Source: Hyalella azteca (Eukaryota > Arthropoda > Malacostraca > Amphipoda > Hyalellidae). From it: a stretch of 64,000 bases of DNA. Below, piece by piece: positions 47,828 to 60,057 of this stretch. The notes below the pieces were generated by a model. The model made no database searches. It had not been told where the DNA came from and saw only the letters and a list, made by a program, of their open reading frames with translations. The translations under genes and the position numbers were made by a program. Numbering within the stretch: position 1 is the first letter of the stretch; each line of letters starts with the position of its first letter. Where the stretch lies: contig NW_025932756.1 in the NCBI RefSeq assembly GCF_000764305.2, forward strand, positions 558,001 to 622,000, given 5' to 3'.

Positions 47828-50601
47828 GGGACAAAGATATTTCAATCACGAATAGAATGATTAAGCGTTTCTGATATCAAAATTTCACATGTACGCGTCA
47901 CGTGGTTCTTCAGTTCAGACCTTCAGTCGTCCGCCCAAAATTTACCTGTAAATTATAGTTTGTCACTTGCAGTTCATACTTGTCTTAGTGGTTAAATATT
48001 TCGGTGAGTTGACTTAGTGCTGCAACTTGGTAGTCGTTCATAATTATTTGGGCGTGAAATTACTTGGAATTCAATTTGCTTATATTTTATTTTTCTTATG
48101 TCAAAATTCATAGTAGATAGCAAACATTTCCCATGTTATATCTGCAGAAACTATTGTTTCACAAGATACGTCTATGAAATTCTTGGAGATCTAGTGTCAA
48201 AAATTCGCCTATTCATAACCAAAATCAGTGTTTTAAAATTATGACAGAGAAAAATTATTAGAAATAAGTGGGAAATTTGCTCTCATCGAAAAAGTGAGAT
48301 GTCACCAAAAGCGACGCCAGTAAATCTGTACTAAACATTAGTAAGGTAAGAAAAACATCAAATGAAGTTCACGATGTTATTTCCTACGTAGTGAGAACAG
48401 GAGAACGAGCTTGAAGCAACTGATAACGCTCATTCATCATTTGTGTGTCAAGATACAGAGAAAAAATATATATATGTATACATAAACTTTAAGACGGGAT
48501 AAGATTTCACGGAAAACAACACGACGATTGGACGCTTAAATCAAGAGTCTTCAAGTCTTTCATTTAGAAATAGTATAAACAAATAACAAACAAATCAAGA
48601 TGACAAAGGACTATTATTAAAACAAGTTGCTAGTTGTACTTAAAAATAAAATCCGACTGTTGATTTAACAGTTACTTAATTAAAGTCCTTGATTTTACTC
48701 TGGGAACCAAAAATATTGACGTGCGAGTATTTACATTTTCCTGTAAATCATAAATTATTACATGATGTCCTTATCAGCATTGAATCAAACACGAAGAACA
48801 ATATACTAATCCAGTAAAAATTTGTTCGCGTGCTCAATCTCGCTTTAGTTCCCGACCCTGAAATGTCTTCAATGCCGGCACTTTTTGATCGGACTACATC
48901 GGTCGGAGCATCGCGGTGTCCTGTTCAAGGCAGCTACACTACCGAACCAACATGTGTTGCTCTGAGTTTCCAGGCCTTGATTCTCAGATGCCTCCAATGC
49001 CAGTACTTTTGGAACATTCATCCTTGCTAATGACACGGGCAAACCTACAATAATTGAGAGGCAGGGAGGAAAGGACTGTTCGCCATAGACCGACAGGTGG
49101 CTACGCCCCGCGTCTCGGGAAGACGCTTGTGTCTCTGCGCGGTTAAATGTTAACAATAATTAGAGAGCAGATCACGGAAAGCATACGAATTTTTCAATAT
49201 GAATAACGTGCATGAATTTACCAATTAAAGCCGAGAAGCAATTACGGCAAGCACAAGAGCGTTTCTAGAATATTGCGGAATGATGAAGGAGCACGAGTGA
49301 ATGTTCCTGTCGTTTTGCGAGCTAAGTGCGATGAATGACACCCCCCTTTCCCCAAGATATATCCCAGCTCTTTAAAACGTATATCTCACTTGTCCTACTT
49401 TAATAAGGTAGTATGGTCTCGCTTAATAATGTTTATTCAAATTCTTGTAATTCTTATGTCTAATCCCTCTACAAGTACCCTTAAAAACAGGCGCATTTGA
49501 GCTTAGTCTGCTTCACTCCTAACCACCATTTCGAAGAAACATAATGGTAGTTGATACCTACGTAAAAATGAATGCATGTCACAGTCAAACAAACGTGAAT
49601 AATTTCCGGGCTCAGTTCTATTTGTGGAATGATTTGCATTGAACTGTTGAGCCTGGGAAGCTTAAGGTGATCAAGTCTTATTTTAAATTCCACGGATTAT
49701 TTGTCCTCTATCTGAGAGGATTATAACATTATTTGTCCCACTTCGTCTGTCATAGTAAGTATATATAATATTACAATATATACTGCGAGATAAAGACAAG
49801 TTCCATTCAATGAATGAATAATTCTAACATGCACGATCTGCTCATTAAACGAACATTATTCTCAGGAAGCGTCGCCTCAATTTGGGATCTACTCCAACAC
49901 AACAAAACGTATCATATAAATATGTATATCATTCGTATAATATAAAAACGACGCACAAATCCCAAACAAATTAGATACAATTTATTTCGAATAAAAATGT
50001 TTAAATTGGATGAATTGCAGCAAAAAACTAATATTAATTTGAGATCATTTCCAAAAACTTGAGTTATTTTGTAAGCCGGAGATACATGCGAACAACTCAA
50101 GTTCTACGCATAACTCAGAAAACTGCGAACTTAACTTAAAGTCTAGTTTTGACGAGTCATATTTAACATTAGTGATATTCATCATAGTTATTACGCTGGA
50201 ACAGTCCTGTTTTCCTTGTACTGCAAGTTAATCAAACAATTAATACTTAATTTATCACTAGCAATTTGCAATCAAATTCTCCCCGCAAGATAAAGTCTAA
50301 AAATAATATTATAATAACGTAAGTTTCGACATGTTTGCATGTTGCCGATTCCTAACTACCCAGCCACCTGAGCGATTTCGACAAGAATTTTTTCAACTAG
50401 TTGGTGCATAAGCGAAACCACAAATGAACAACTGCATGGGTTATTTTGTAAAACTGTTTTACTCGTATTTAACTGTTAATTACAAGTGTTTCGTTAATGG
50501 AATTAAGTTTTTTCAATATATGAATAACAGGTGCATTCGTCTTTCACGATAACGATTTTGAAACAATAATATGATAATGTACAAAATTTTATACGACCCA
50601 C
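47828..50601. other. No gene recognised
   Basis: Contains an imperfect internal duplication around 48860 to 49015 (CAATGCC(G/A)G(C/T)ACTTTT). The - strand frame at 49481 to 49693 has an in-frame stop just upstream of its apparent start and no clear splice sites. Confidence 0.4.
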
Positions 50602-50713
50602 CTTTCTGATTTGAACTTTTGGATTCTCGTAGCATCAACGCGTTGAAGAACTTGCTCGAGTTTTGACGAAGAAATGGGCTGTTCATCGGTCCCAATGCAA
50701 TATCCTATCTCGA
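50602..50713 (-). CDS. Unassigned candidate internal exon
   Basis: The segment lies between an acceptor TGCTATTTAG and a donor GAAAG|GTGGGT. In one frame it reads EIGYCIGTDEQPISSSKLEQ followed by VLQRVDATRIQKF, which looks like protein. A second frame (PMNSPFLRQNSSKFFNAL) is also open, so the assignment is uncertain. It lies downstream of the start exon at 52239 to 52450 on the same strand, but the phases do not join directly, so at least one more exon would be needed. Confidence 0.25.
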
Positions 50714-52238
50714 CTAAATAGCAATAGTACTATATGGTGGCTTCGGATTTGCTAATCATATCATGACTTGTTGAAACTAAATAAAGAAAAGGATTCTTCT
50801 CCTAAACAGGTCCGAATTGTAAAGGACCTTTAGATACCTTCCCCTTCTGGTCAAAGAATCAAGACCAGGTAAATGTGAAGAAGGATTAAATTGTGGTAAG
50901 TAAGACACAGTATCCTTACTTGCTGAAAGTAGTAATGTTATTTAAATGATTCGGAAAATGCACCGTTAATTTCCCTCGAAATCTTAGACACATTATTTGA
51001 ACTCTTCTAGAGTGTTAAATTTATTTATCTCGAACACCCTGCTCCGATAAGGTAGGTGTAAGTGAGCCCACTTCTGGATCGCCAAAGAAGAGCTACGCGC
51101 CCCACCACCTCCTAACTGAGCCTCATCACAAGGCTGACTGAACTCCACTGCAAGTCCACACCCGCAGTGCCACACGGAACACAAATATTCTAAGATCTCT
51201 AGCGGGCACATTCAACCATCGAGATAAAATAATTAATATTAGTTCAAACATTATTATAGCCTGTGACGTGACTCTGACGCGGATTGGATCCATTACAACA
51301 TTGCGCATGAAGTATTTAACCTATCTGGAAAACAGCATACTAGATGAGAATGCAAATAATTGTAATTGGATCATTAATCGACAAATAGTTTTCCTTATCT
51401 TTGCATTTACCGCCGCAAAATCGCGTAAGCTAGAAAGTTTCCGCAACTACAACGCATAATTTCGACTGTGGATTGTTGAATGCAAAAATAATAGAATTAT
51501 TAATGAAAATAATCAATAATAATAATAATAACTTCTATAACTCGACTTCCCGAGTCTCTTCTTATAATTCAATGAAGGAACACCCACCAAATGATCATTT
51601 CACATCACAATAGAAGAAATAAATCTTTTAATTTGAATTACCGGTAGGTTTACCTACTTTATACTTTTAATTCCTTAAAATCTATTGAGAGCATCTGAAA
51701 TCTCATCCCTAACGCCTTTTCTGATTATGAAAAAAAACCTTGGTCTCAATTGCTAAGCTTCCATGGAAGTGAAAACGATATTCATTGCACAACTGCTTTG
51801 CGGCAGCGATAAAAAGTACGAATATAGAAGTAATAACCATATCGCGCATTAGATTTTTTCGCGTTTCTTACGTGAGTTTTTTATCTGTAAATCCGCTATC
51901 AAAAATGTCAGCTATCATATAGTGAAATTTTTGAAACGGGTGTGATTTTTCTTCCAAATGGCGAATGAGAAAGAGTTGCTATTATTCACGCGACTCATGT
52001 TCAAGAATTATTATTACAGAGAATAAAATTCACTTAATTTTGTATAACGTGTTCTAAATATTCCTAATATTATTCATACAAATTGTGGCTATGATGTAGA
52101 ACAAGAGTCAATCAAATCGATCTTTGATGCGTGATTGAGTTATTGAGTTCCTTCAGGAAATACTTTCGAATTTCCCACATTACTACACGTATTATCTCTA
52201 GTCTGTGAGTAGATAGCGATAATTTGTCATCAACTTAC
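50714..52238. other. No gene recognised
   Basis: GC-richer patch at 51040 to 51190 with overlapping open frames on the - strand but no domain. (AAT)n at about 51510. This would be intronic if the start exon at 52450 continues downstream. Confidence 0.4.
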
Positions 52239-52450
52239 CTTGTTGCTTCGCCGTCAAGTCCCATTTTACTATGGGATTTATCATCAGGATTAATTTTTCT
52301 TGTATCAAGCGATTTACCTAATGAGATTTTAGCATTTAAAATATGTATATGACGGTTAGTTTCTATACTTGCAGCATGAATTTTCGCATTCCTCCCATGC
52401 AGTACACCTATAGAATCTTCGATCAAATGTTCAGCTAAATCATCACCCAT
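52239..52450 (-). CDS. Start exon of an unidentified gene
   Basis: 70 codons plus 2 bases. ATG at 52450 sits in a strong context (ATTACCATGG) with TAG three codons upstream. The exon ends at a perfect consensus donor, ACAAG|GTAAGT. It begins MGDDLAEHLIEDSIGVLHGR and is polar, with no signal peptide, so the product should be intracellular. I do not recognise the family. The following exons, on the - strand below 52239, were not found with confidence. A composite repeat element lies about 100 bp upstream. Confidence 0.45.
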
Positions 52451-53050
52451 GGTAATCTAAATAAAACTCGTGTTTCTTCATTTGATTTTTCAAAGATTCT
52501 CAAAGATATACGATAAAAAACTCACTCCACGACTTTTAGACGTTACTTTTTTACAAGACTTCTCTTTAACTTCGCTTCTTGTTTGTTTGTCTGTCTGTCT
52601 GCTACAAATCTTATAATCGATATTTAACACACTTCTACCTGTCCAATCGATCTGAAATTTTGCACACTTGCGTAAAGTTGGAGACAATGCATGAATCAAT
52701 TTACAGAATAAATAATTTTATAAATTAAAAAAAATCATTATTAAAAAAAATAAAAAATAATTTCGTCTGCTACAAATCTAATAGTCCATATATGACACAA
52801 TTTGACCTGTCCAATTGATCCGAAATTTTGCACAATTGCAAAGGTTCAGAGACAATGCATGAATCAATTGACAAAACAAATAATTTTGAAAATTTACAAA
52901 ATATTGATATCTTAAAAAATTTTGATAAATAATTTTTTTCCAATATTTGAAAATAAAATTAGAAATTCATTGTACATGTGTAACATCCAAGACACTGGAT
53001 TGTTTAGAAGTGTTGTCTTTAAAAAGTAATTTTTAAACGCATATTATTTT

Positions 53051-54357
53051 ATATTCTAAGGTATAATATATGTAACGCCTTCCTCAAAGGACGCTACGCC
53101 TAGAACGATTCAGCACTAGTTTACACCTCCTGGCGTACTGAGCTCTAGGCTTAAAAGGAGGTTCAATAATTTTGTACTAAATCAGTTTCTTCGTTTAATA
53201 TTGAAGGAACTAACAGTTGCAATTATTGAATATATCTGAAAAACACGAAAAATGAATACAGAAAATACAAACTTTAGCACGGTTATGACAAATGTAAAAG
53301 AATCTCAAAAATACACCAGAAAATACACAAACAGCTTATGAACTAAGAGAACACTGAACAGGTTAAGCGACCCTGGTCGCGGACAGAGTAAAAGTGGTCG
53401 GCGGAGATACAGTCCGTAAATTGCATACTCTAGCAGGTGTTGCCATATGGGCATTTCGCACTACATAATCGCTAAATTAATGAGCTGCGGCTACAATATA
53501 TTTAAGTCTCCTATTGTTTGATCGTATTCACAAGCAGAAATTGCTTGTGTTCAGTTTAAGACTATAGTAATATGACCGGTAATTTATTATTTATTCTAGA
53601 GTATAATAGATTTAAGTCTCCTATCGTTTGTTCGCGTTAACTAGGAGATATCGCTTGTGTTCAGTTTAATATTATAGTAATAAGCCCAGTAACTTTTTTT
53701 TTAATTCTAAGTTATAATATATTTAAGTCTCCTATCGTTTGATCGTGTTCACAAGCAGAAATTGCTTGTATTCAGTTCAAGACTTTAGTAATATGCCCAG
53801 TAATTGTTTTTTATTCTAGGGTGTAATATATTTAAATCTCCTATAGTTTGATCGCGTTAATTAGAAGATATTGTTTGTGTTCAGTTTAAGATTATAGCAA
53901 TAAGCTCAGTGACTTTTTTTATATTATAAGGTATAATATATTTAAGTCTCCTATCGTTTGATCGTGTTCACAAGCAGAAATTGCTTATGTTCAGTTCAAG
54001 AGTATAGTATTATGCCCAGTAATTTTTTTTTAATCTAGGGTATAATATATTTAAGTCTCCTATCGTTTGATCGCGTTAACTGGAAAATATCGCTTGTGTT
54101 CAGTTTAAGATTATAGTAATAACCTCAGTAACTTTTTTATATTCGAAGGTATAATATATTTAAGTCTCCGATCGTTTGATCGTGTTCACAAGCAGAAATT
54201 GCTTGTGTTCAGTTGAAGACTTTAGTAATATGCCCAGTAATTTTTTATTTATTCCATGGCATAATATATTTAAGTCTCCTATCGTTTGATCGCGCTAACT
54301 AGAAGAAATCGTTTGTGTTCAGTTTAAGATTATAGTATTAAGCTAAGTAACTTGCTT
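53051..54357 (-). repeat. 110-bp satellite with alternating monomers
   Basis: About eight monomers remain after removing the inserted LTR. Two monomer types alternate. Type alpha carries the hairpin CACAAGCA...TGCTTGTG. In type beta that part reads like TTAACTAGAAGATATCGCTT. Both share TATAATATATTTAAGTCTCC and ATCGTTTGATCG. The true unit is therefore a dimer of about 220 bp. Confidence 0.9.
53071..53495. mobile_element. Solo LTR, 425 bp
   Basis: Begins TGTAACGCC and ends GGCTACA (TG...CA), flanked by the 5-bp duplication ATATA (53066-53070 and 53496-53500). Removing it and one ATATA restores the satellite consensus TATAATATATTTAAG exactly, which proves insertion into an existing array. No internal retrotransposon sequence remains, as expected after LTR-LTR recombination. 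The family is not identifiable from the LTR alone. Confidence 0.85.
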
Positions 54358-55051
54358 GCAAGACTTCTCTTCAACTTTCCTTCTTGTCTGTCTGTCTGCT
54401 ACAAATCTTATAATCGATATTTAACACACTTCTACCTGACCCAATTGATCTGAAATTTGGCAAACTTGCGTACAGTTGGAGACAATGCATGAGACAGAAT
54501 AAATAATTATATGAGACAGAATAGACAGAAGTTGGAGACAGAATAAATAATTATATAAAAAAAACATTTCTTTATTATTAAAAAATTAAAAAATAATTTC
54601 GTCTGCTACAAATCTTATAATCCATATATGACCAATCTGACCTGTCCAATTGATCTGGAATTTTGCACAATTGCAAAGTCAGAGACAATGCATGAATCAA
54701 TTGACAGAATGAATAATTTTGAAAATTTACAAAATTTTGATATCTTAAAAAATATTTTAAAAATAATTTTTCTTTTCAATATATGAAAATAAAATTAGGA
54801 ATTCATTGTACATGTGTAACATCCAAGACACTGGATTGTTCAGAAGTGTTGTCTTTAAAAAGAAATTTTTAAACGCATATTATTGATGTCAAATAACTGA
54901 AATAATTTTGCTATTATTTGATTATATGCTTGAATTTCATTTACTTGTATTCCCAAAAATTAAAGGACACACTTTAGATGCTAATTTGTAGGACACCGTA
55001 ACCTTTATAATCAATCATTCATTTACGTTTCAGCATGAAAAAGAAACAAAC

Positions 55052-55396
55052 TTAGAAGAAATCATATTCCCAGAGCTCGATATCAAGAAGACTGAAGCTA
55101 CGGTGCGCTCTTGAGACGTTCATATGGGTGATGTCATTCTTTAAAATTGCTGGGTAGAGGGGCCATATTAGCAGACAAACGACCAGCAGCCAGACAAACT
55201 GACTCAAAAACAGATCTGCGATCCAGTTTATCAAGCTCCATAGTGGAAAATACGACCAATTTGTATTCAATGAGGTCGCTGCAAAAACACCACGTTCGAC
55301 GCGCCTCCGAATGGTAAACGAACGTAGTTTCTTTGCTGAGTGGGAAGGGCTTCTTTTTGTCGCTCTATGCGGGGTTTTGTTGTCGATGTTCTTCAT
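55052..55396 (-). CDS. Candidate 114-aa single-pass membrane protein
   Basis: ATG at 55396 (context TTGCCATGA) has an in-frame TGA upstream. The stop TAA is at 55052. The N-terminal half is basic (HRATKRSPSHSAKKLR). A Trp-rich hydrophobic region follows (WSLINWIADLFLSQF, then VWLLVVCLLIWPLYPAIL), which could span the membrane once or twice, and then a polar tail. No family is recognised. It overlaps an open frame on the other strand (55214 to 55505), and at most one of the two is likely to be real. Confidence 0.3.
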   Translation of the reverse strand: MKNIDNKTPHRATKRSPSHSAKKLRSFTIRRRVERGVFAATSLNTNWSYFPLWSLINWIADLFLSQFVWLLVVCLLIWPLYPAILKNDITHMNVSRAHRSFSLLDIELWEYDFF

Positions 55397-55505
55397 GGCA
55401 AGTCAAATCTATGAGTTGATGGCTCCAGGCACAATTGTGCCAGATTACGCTTTTGAAATTGGAGTGATCAACAGAAAAATAATGAGCGAGGGAATAAATT
55501 TCTAA
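55214..55505 (+). CDS. Alternative candidate terminal exon on the opposite strand
   Basis: From a possible acceptor, CAAAAACAG|A, the frame runs 97 codons to TAA at 55503. It contains KYDQFVFNEVAAKTPRST, a single hydrophobic segment GLLFVALCGVLLSMFF and a polar end. AATAAA lies 22 bases after the stop (55527-55532), which would suit a last exon. The acceptor has a purine-rich lead and is weak. It competes with the - strand frame at 55052 to 55396. Confidence 0.25.
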
Positions 55506-58500
55506 CAAAAAATGGGAATTTATTAGAATAAAATGGATTCGTCAATTAGAGGGACATTGAATATGTGATTACCGAGTTGCACAGTTTGTCCAAAGTTAAA
55601 TAGCATCATGCATATGCCGGACCACTTATTCAAATTTGAAACACGTTTTGAAACTGTTAAGGATGGAACTAACCCTTAAATAACGATTTCAGCTTGCAAG
55701 TTATAAAAATAACTATGTTTAAGTTTTATATATGACTAGTTCTATAATAATGTGTTGTAAAAATTTTTCTCTTACTGGTAATTATCTAAATAGTATTTAA
55801 TACCCAATTCGAGCGCGACGAACGTCAATTGCGCCTATTTATAAAAAATAACTCAGTACCCACTGCAGTGAGTGACAGAGAGCGCATTTTCTCGTCGACG
55901 AAAACGTGAAGTCACGGACGGACAGACGGACATGGCGAGCACAATAGTGCATTTTTTTCATAAAAGAAATTATAACTCAGTACTCACTGCAGTGAGTGAC
56001 AGAGAGCGCATTTTCTCGTCGACGAAAACGTGAAGTCACGGACGAGCAGACGGACATGGCGAGCACGATAGTGCATTTTTTAATAAATGAGAAAATGCGC
56101 TAAAAAGTATATGTCAGATTTTTAATCATTGGTTAATAATTTTAAAATGTACATTGAAATTCAAGGCAATAATCATTCAATATTGGAATGGTTAAATTTG
56201 AGGCAAAATTCGTTGACGTCAATACGCGCTTGCCAAGCAGGTTCTCAGCTTTATGGTTCTCAATCTTTTTCCTTCCACAAATAAACTTTTCCCAAAAAAT
56301 TACTCAAACCCACATCGAGGTCACTCAGGTCAATGAAGGTCCCATATTTCTTAGTTTACTCCTCACAAACAATGAAGTTAAATGGTTGAATGATGATGCT
56401 TTGTCGCAAAGTTCGAATTTATAAACGACTCTATTAAAATAAGTACAAAGGTTCAAAATAAGATATGAATCAATTTGTGTGCGTATAAGTAAATGGCTTT
56501 AAGCAGTTAACCTCAGTTCATCTGCGATTTACGCAGCATTTTATGCATTATAGAACCTATCCTTGAAATAAACTGGGTATTTATCTGAAAGCTCATTCAC
56601 ATCAAGATTTTTTATCCATTCCAAAAATACTCCTTAGTTTTTCTAATGAAAACATACAACTATTTTCTCCAAAATCTCCGGGACAAGCACATAATATTTC
56701 TCGAAGCCAAATGTTAGACGCTAATTATCGAATTCGGCCATAACATTTTTATGAAGATGGCACATTTCTTCAAAGTATTCATTGCAAACTCAGCGCAAAA
56801 GCACAAGTATCGAATTAAGAATTCACGCAGGTTGACGTAACGGTCTTTGAGACGAGATAAACACGCCACGAGATGCTTGATAGAAACTGCCTGGAGTGCT
56901 AAAGATCAGCCATAAATTGTGAGCACAAGCCAAAATAAATTATTCCCATAAAGAACGAGCATGAGCAGGGCCGTTCGTTGCACGCATCATCCAGCCGGCA
57001 ACAGCATCGCCCAAATGAATGGAGGGGGCCAAGCCTAGCTGTGATGTCGCTGGCCACAATCCACGCAACTGTCCCGCTCGGTGGTGGTCTCATGTTCAGG
57101 TATTCCATTCATTCTCACTGGCTTGGCAAATGCGTTCTTTATAAGGCCAAAGATCCATCAGGTCCAGACGACGAATACTGAGACCATTGTCGATTGCCAG
57201 ACTCGGACGTCGGTGTTCTGCTTGATGGAAGTTCCTTGCTGCAATCCGAGTAAGCATGCAACTATTGATGGCCGTGACCAAGCACTTTCTTTCACTTACA
57301 AACATAGACTCTTCTATCACTGAATAAGCAAGTTTATTGTTCGTATAAAAATCTTCCAGACACCTTGGCTCTCTTGGATTGTAAACAAGATAAGAGCCTG
57401 CGCCTCGTGTATGCAAAAGGTCCAGCCCTTCCCTCTTTATCCGCAAACCTGCGCGTTAACTTTGTGGTATTGTCGAATAAAAGCTGCGCTGTCTCTAATT
57501 TCCAGCAAAGATTTAAAAACAGGTTTGGATTTCTTCTTCCTTGCCGAAGTTCGAGACCGAAAGGATATCATGGGTTGAGTAATTCATAAATGTATTAACA
57601 TCATATTTATATTAAAAAATATCATTCGGCACGACGGAATCTAATACATTTAATATCACGTTTTCATACATATATATATCAGGTTTGTTTCGGCTTCCAA
57701 ACAACTTTCTCGGTATACGCTGCCTACAATGCTCAGTCTGGAACGTCAGACATAATAGTAAAACCTACCTTTCATTTCTCCTTTCTTAAGAAATGCATTT
57801 TTTTATTTTAACTTTATTTTTGTTCTCTTATTACTTTGTCTCCCACGCGCAGCGCTCTGACAGGCGTACACGTCGAGGCACTTATCATTAAAAAAACATT
57901 TTCATCTTCATGAACTAGTAAGAAAAGGTTTTGCATCCTTAAACTTATAAGTTTAATTTTTACAACCATTACACTACATTAATTTTTTAGACATCTATAA
58001 AAAAATGTGACAGATTGCTTTAAGCCATATAGCTGTAGTCACTTTTGGGTTTGAGTATGAAAAAATCAAGCTATCTTCCGTATTAAGATATGAAACAATA
58101 CAAAATCATGTGATTCTAACACTTTAATGGGTGTGAATTATATTTATAAAATCATACAGATTCAACAAGCATACAGGAGCCGGACTAACAATACTCGCTA
58201 ATGTAAACGTAGCAGCATAAGTATACGTAGCGGCCGACAAAGTAACGAAGTCGTAACTGTTTTTTTCCTCCCTAAAAATTTTAAGTTCATTATAGTTACT
58301 GGCAAAACGCCATTGTTAGAAACTTAGGACTCGACGTACCAGTAAAGAATATGCCCAGACAGGGCTGAGAGCAGTTAAGAAATTGATAATAATCGTAATA
58401 TGCACTGTTAGGAGCATGTTACTCACATAGGCTAATTGGACTAGGAGTATCTGAAATAATAATAATATTAATCGGGAAAAATGTCACAGTAAGGTGCTAC

Positions 58501-58561
58501 TGTATGGAGTATTTCCCTAATAATGAATTTCGCTAGTTCGTTATCTCATATCATGGTTTAG
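55506..58561. other. No gene recognised
   Basis: Contains the two-copy direct repeat at 55848 to 56081. A GC-richer segment at 56930 to 57450 is open on both strands. The - strand frame there (57096 to 57446, 116 codons) has no recognisable domain. Confidence 0.4.
55848..56081 (+). repeat. 110-bp direct repeat, two copies 124 bp apart
   Basis: Copies at 55848-55957 and 55972-56081 share ATAACTCAGTAC, CACTGCAGTGAGTGACAGAG, TCTCGTCGACGAAAACGTGA and GACATGGCGAGCAC with only a handful of differences. The copies include the palindromes ACTGCAGT and TCGTCGACGA. The near identity suggests a recent duplication of a repeat fragment. Confidence 0.9.
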
Positions 58562-58865
58562 CTAATACAAGGTTGACCCACGCGCAGCTGTGCCTTGCGG
58601 ATGTCATTTGTTATTCCAACCGTGATGTCACCTTGGTCGTTGTGACGTCACAGTGTGATTCAAACTGATTTTCAACACCTGTTTTGCTTAAAATAAGACT
58701 AGTTGCAGTAAATAAGTTTTTTGGGACAGTTTAATGAGGTAAATTTTAACTAATGCAAGGTTTTTCCACGTGCAGCTGCGCCTTGCGGATGTCATTTGTT
58801 ATTCCGACTGTGACGTCACCTCGTGACGTCAAACTGAGTTGTAACACAGGTTTTACTTAAAATAT
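58562..58865 (+). repeat. Direct repeat with CRE-like sites, two copies
   Basis: Copies start at 58562 and 58750 (188 bp apart) and share CTAAT(A/G)CAAGG, GCAGCTG(T/C)GCCTTGCGGATG, TCATTTGTTATTCC, TGACGTCAC and CTTAAAAT. A third, more diverged copy follows at about 59140 to 59260. TGACGTCA (the CREB/ATF binding site) occurs in each copy. Confidence 0.8.
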
Positions 58866-59200
58866 TTGAAAATATATTTTAAAGGGGGGTCTGAGGTAAG
58901 TTTTAACTGTTAATTGCATGCAGTAAATAATTTTTTCCATTTTGATGAGGTCAATATTTTAAATGCCTTCAAAGATAACATAGAAACAATGTGTTGATCT
59001 ACGGTATTTACATTTTGTGCCCACAATGACGGCACTCTAGAGATGCGCACTGCGCAGAACGGCGAAAAATCGTCATCGCCGTGAGTCAACCTTACATTAG
59101 TTCAACCTTGATCCGACATGACTGTATAGACCATGGTCAAACTAGTATAGGGTTGACCCATCAGAAGCCCATTTTAGCGGATGTAGTGCGTTTTTCGCCT

Positions 59201-59228
59201 GTGACGTCACTGATCTCAGTGACGTCAC
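59201..59228. repeat. Palindrome built from two TGACGTCA sites
   Basis: GTGACGTCACTGA (59201-59213), a 2-nt centre, then TCAGTGACGTCAC (59216-59228). The 13-bp arms match perfectly. Each arm contains a full CRE octamer that is itself palindromic. It lies in the third copy of the repeat that begins at 58562. Confidence 0.85.
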
Positions 59229-59542
59229 GGGCATTAACCAATCAACGAAATGCGATCAAACCAGTCAACCAATCCGTCGTGCGAATGACGGGTTTGTTTA
59301 CGTTTCTCGATCTACGTGACGTAACAAGAGAGCTGAATGGAAAGACGGAACTTCTCGTGGGTCAAGTCAACCTTATAAAGTTCAACCATAATATAACATA
59401 ACATATTGATCTCGGCGCTGAAGTATAGGCCTGATGTGGCCTGTCGCCGATTATTTTACTTTTCGTGCCTTGTTCACAGAAGATCTAATATCGTTTCATT
59501 TGACCGGATCTTTTCATGACTGACGATAGTTTCAAGTAGCTA

Positions 59543-59926
59543 CTAGACTTCCACCGGGTTCGATATGGTGCTAGGCATTTCATATCTGAACATATATTTT
59601 TCCATAGCTTTATCTAGTCTGTTCTTGAACGCGTTCATGCTTGGAGCGCCAACGATGTCATTGGGGAGGCTGTTCCACATGTCGGTGATTCGAAGCGAGA
59701 AGAAATTTTGTCGCGTGAAGTGGGTCGCCTGCCGAAGACCACCACTGCCCTGGATGTAATGGACCATCATGATTCCTGCCTTCCGGTACGTAGCCTTCAA
59801 CACTTCAAGCCGTCCGTATCTAAGCCGTGGGTCGAACGTGGGCCTTGTATCGAATGGACTATCATGATCCCTTCCCTGAAGAACGTAGCCTACAACACTT
59901 CTTGACAGTAACATTATCAGCCGCAC
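59543..59926 (-). pseudogene. C-terminal fragment of a non-LTR retrotransposon reverse transcriptase
   Basis: 127 codons are open to the stop at 59543. The segment with FFSLRITDMWNSLPNDIVGA, then FKNRLDKAM, is the conserved C-terminal signature of CR1/jockey-type non-LTR ORF2 proteins (R..FFS.R....WN.LP..V..A...FK..LD). The upstream part (GRLEVLKATYRKAGIMMVHY) is typical of the segment before it. The endonuclease and polymerase domains are absent, so this is a 5'-truncated copy, normal for such elements. A related older copy lies at 2220 to 2430. Confidence 0.85.
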
Positions 59927-60057
59927 ACCACCAGACAGATCACATCCATTGAATTAGACCAATCAGCCCACAGGAAAATAAGCCTGACGTCGTATGGCCC
60001 AGCGTTGTCTGCCAATACGCGAAAAAATTTTACACCACCCGGACGAAGCGCGCCGGA

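Larger units (their letters stand above)
52553..54885 (-). mobile_element. Composite element: K repeat, satellite array, K repeat
   Basis: Two direct copies of the K repeat (52553-53050 and 54358-54885), both reading on the - strand, flank about 0.87 kb of 110-bp satellite. The satellite is interrupted by a solo LTR (53071 to 53495). Each K copy carries (CTGT)n, the TCTGAAATTTTGCA core, TGTAACATCCAAGACACTG and TTTTTAAACGCATATTATT. A core with a tetranucleotide microsatellite and central tandem repeats recalls the DINE-1/HINE and pearl-type non-autonomous Helitron relatives. I could not define Helitron ends, so the class is inference. No coding capacity. Confidence 0.75.

Noticed and set aside
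57096..57446. 116-codon frame on the - strand
   Set aside because: The region is GC-richer and open on both strands. There is no recognisable domain and no start or splice evidence.
59081..59401. 106-codon + strand frame
   Set aside because: It runs through the TGACGTCA-bearing repeat and its palindrome and shows no protein character.
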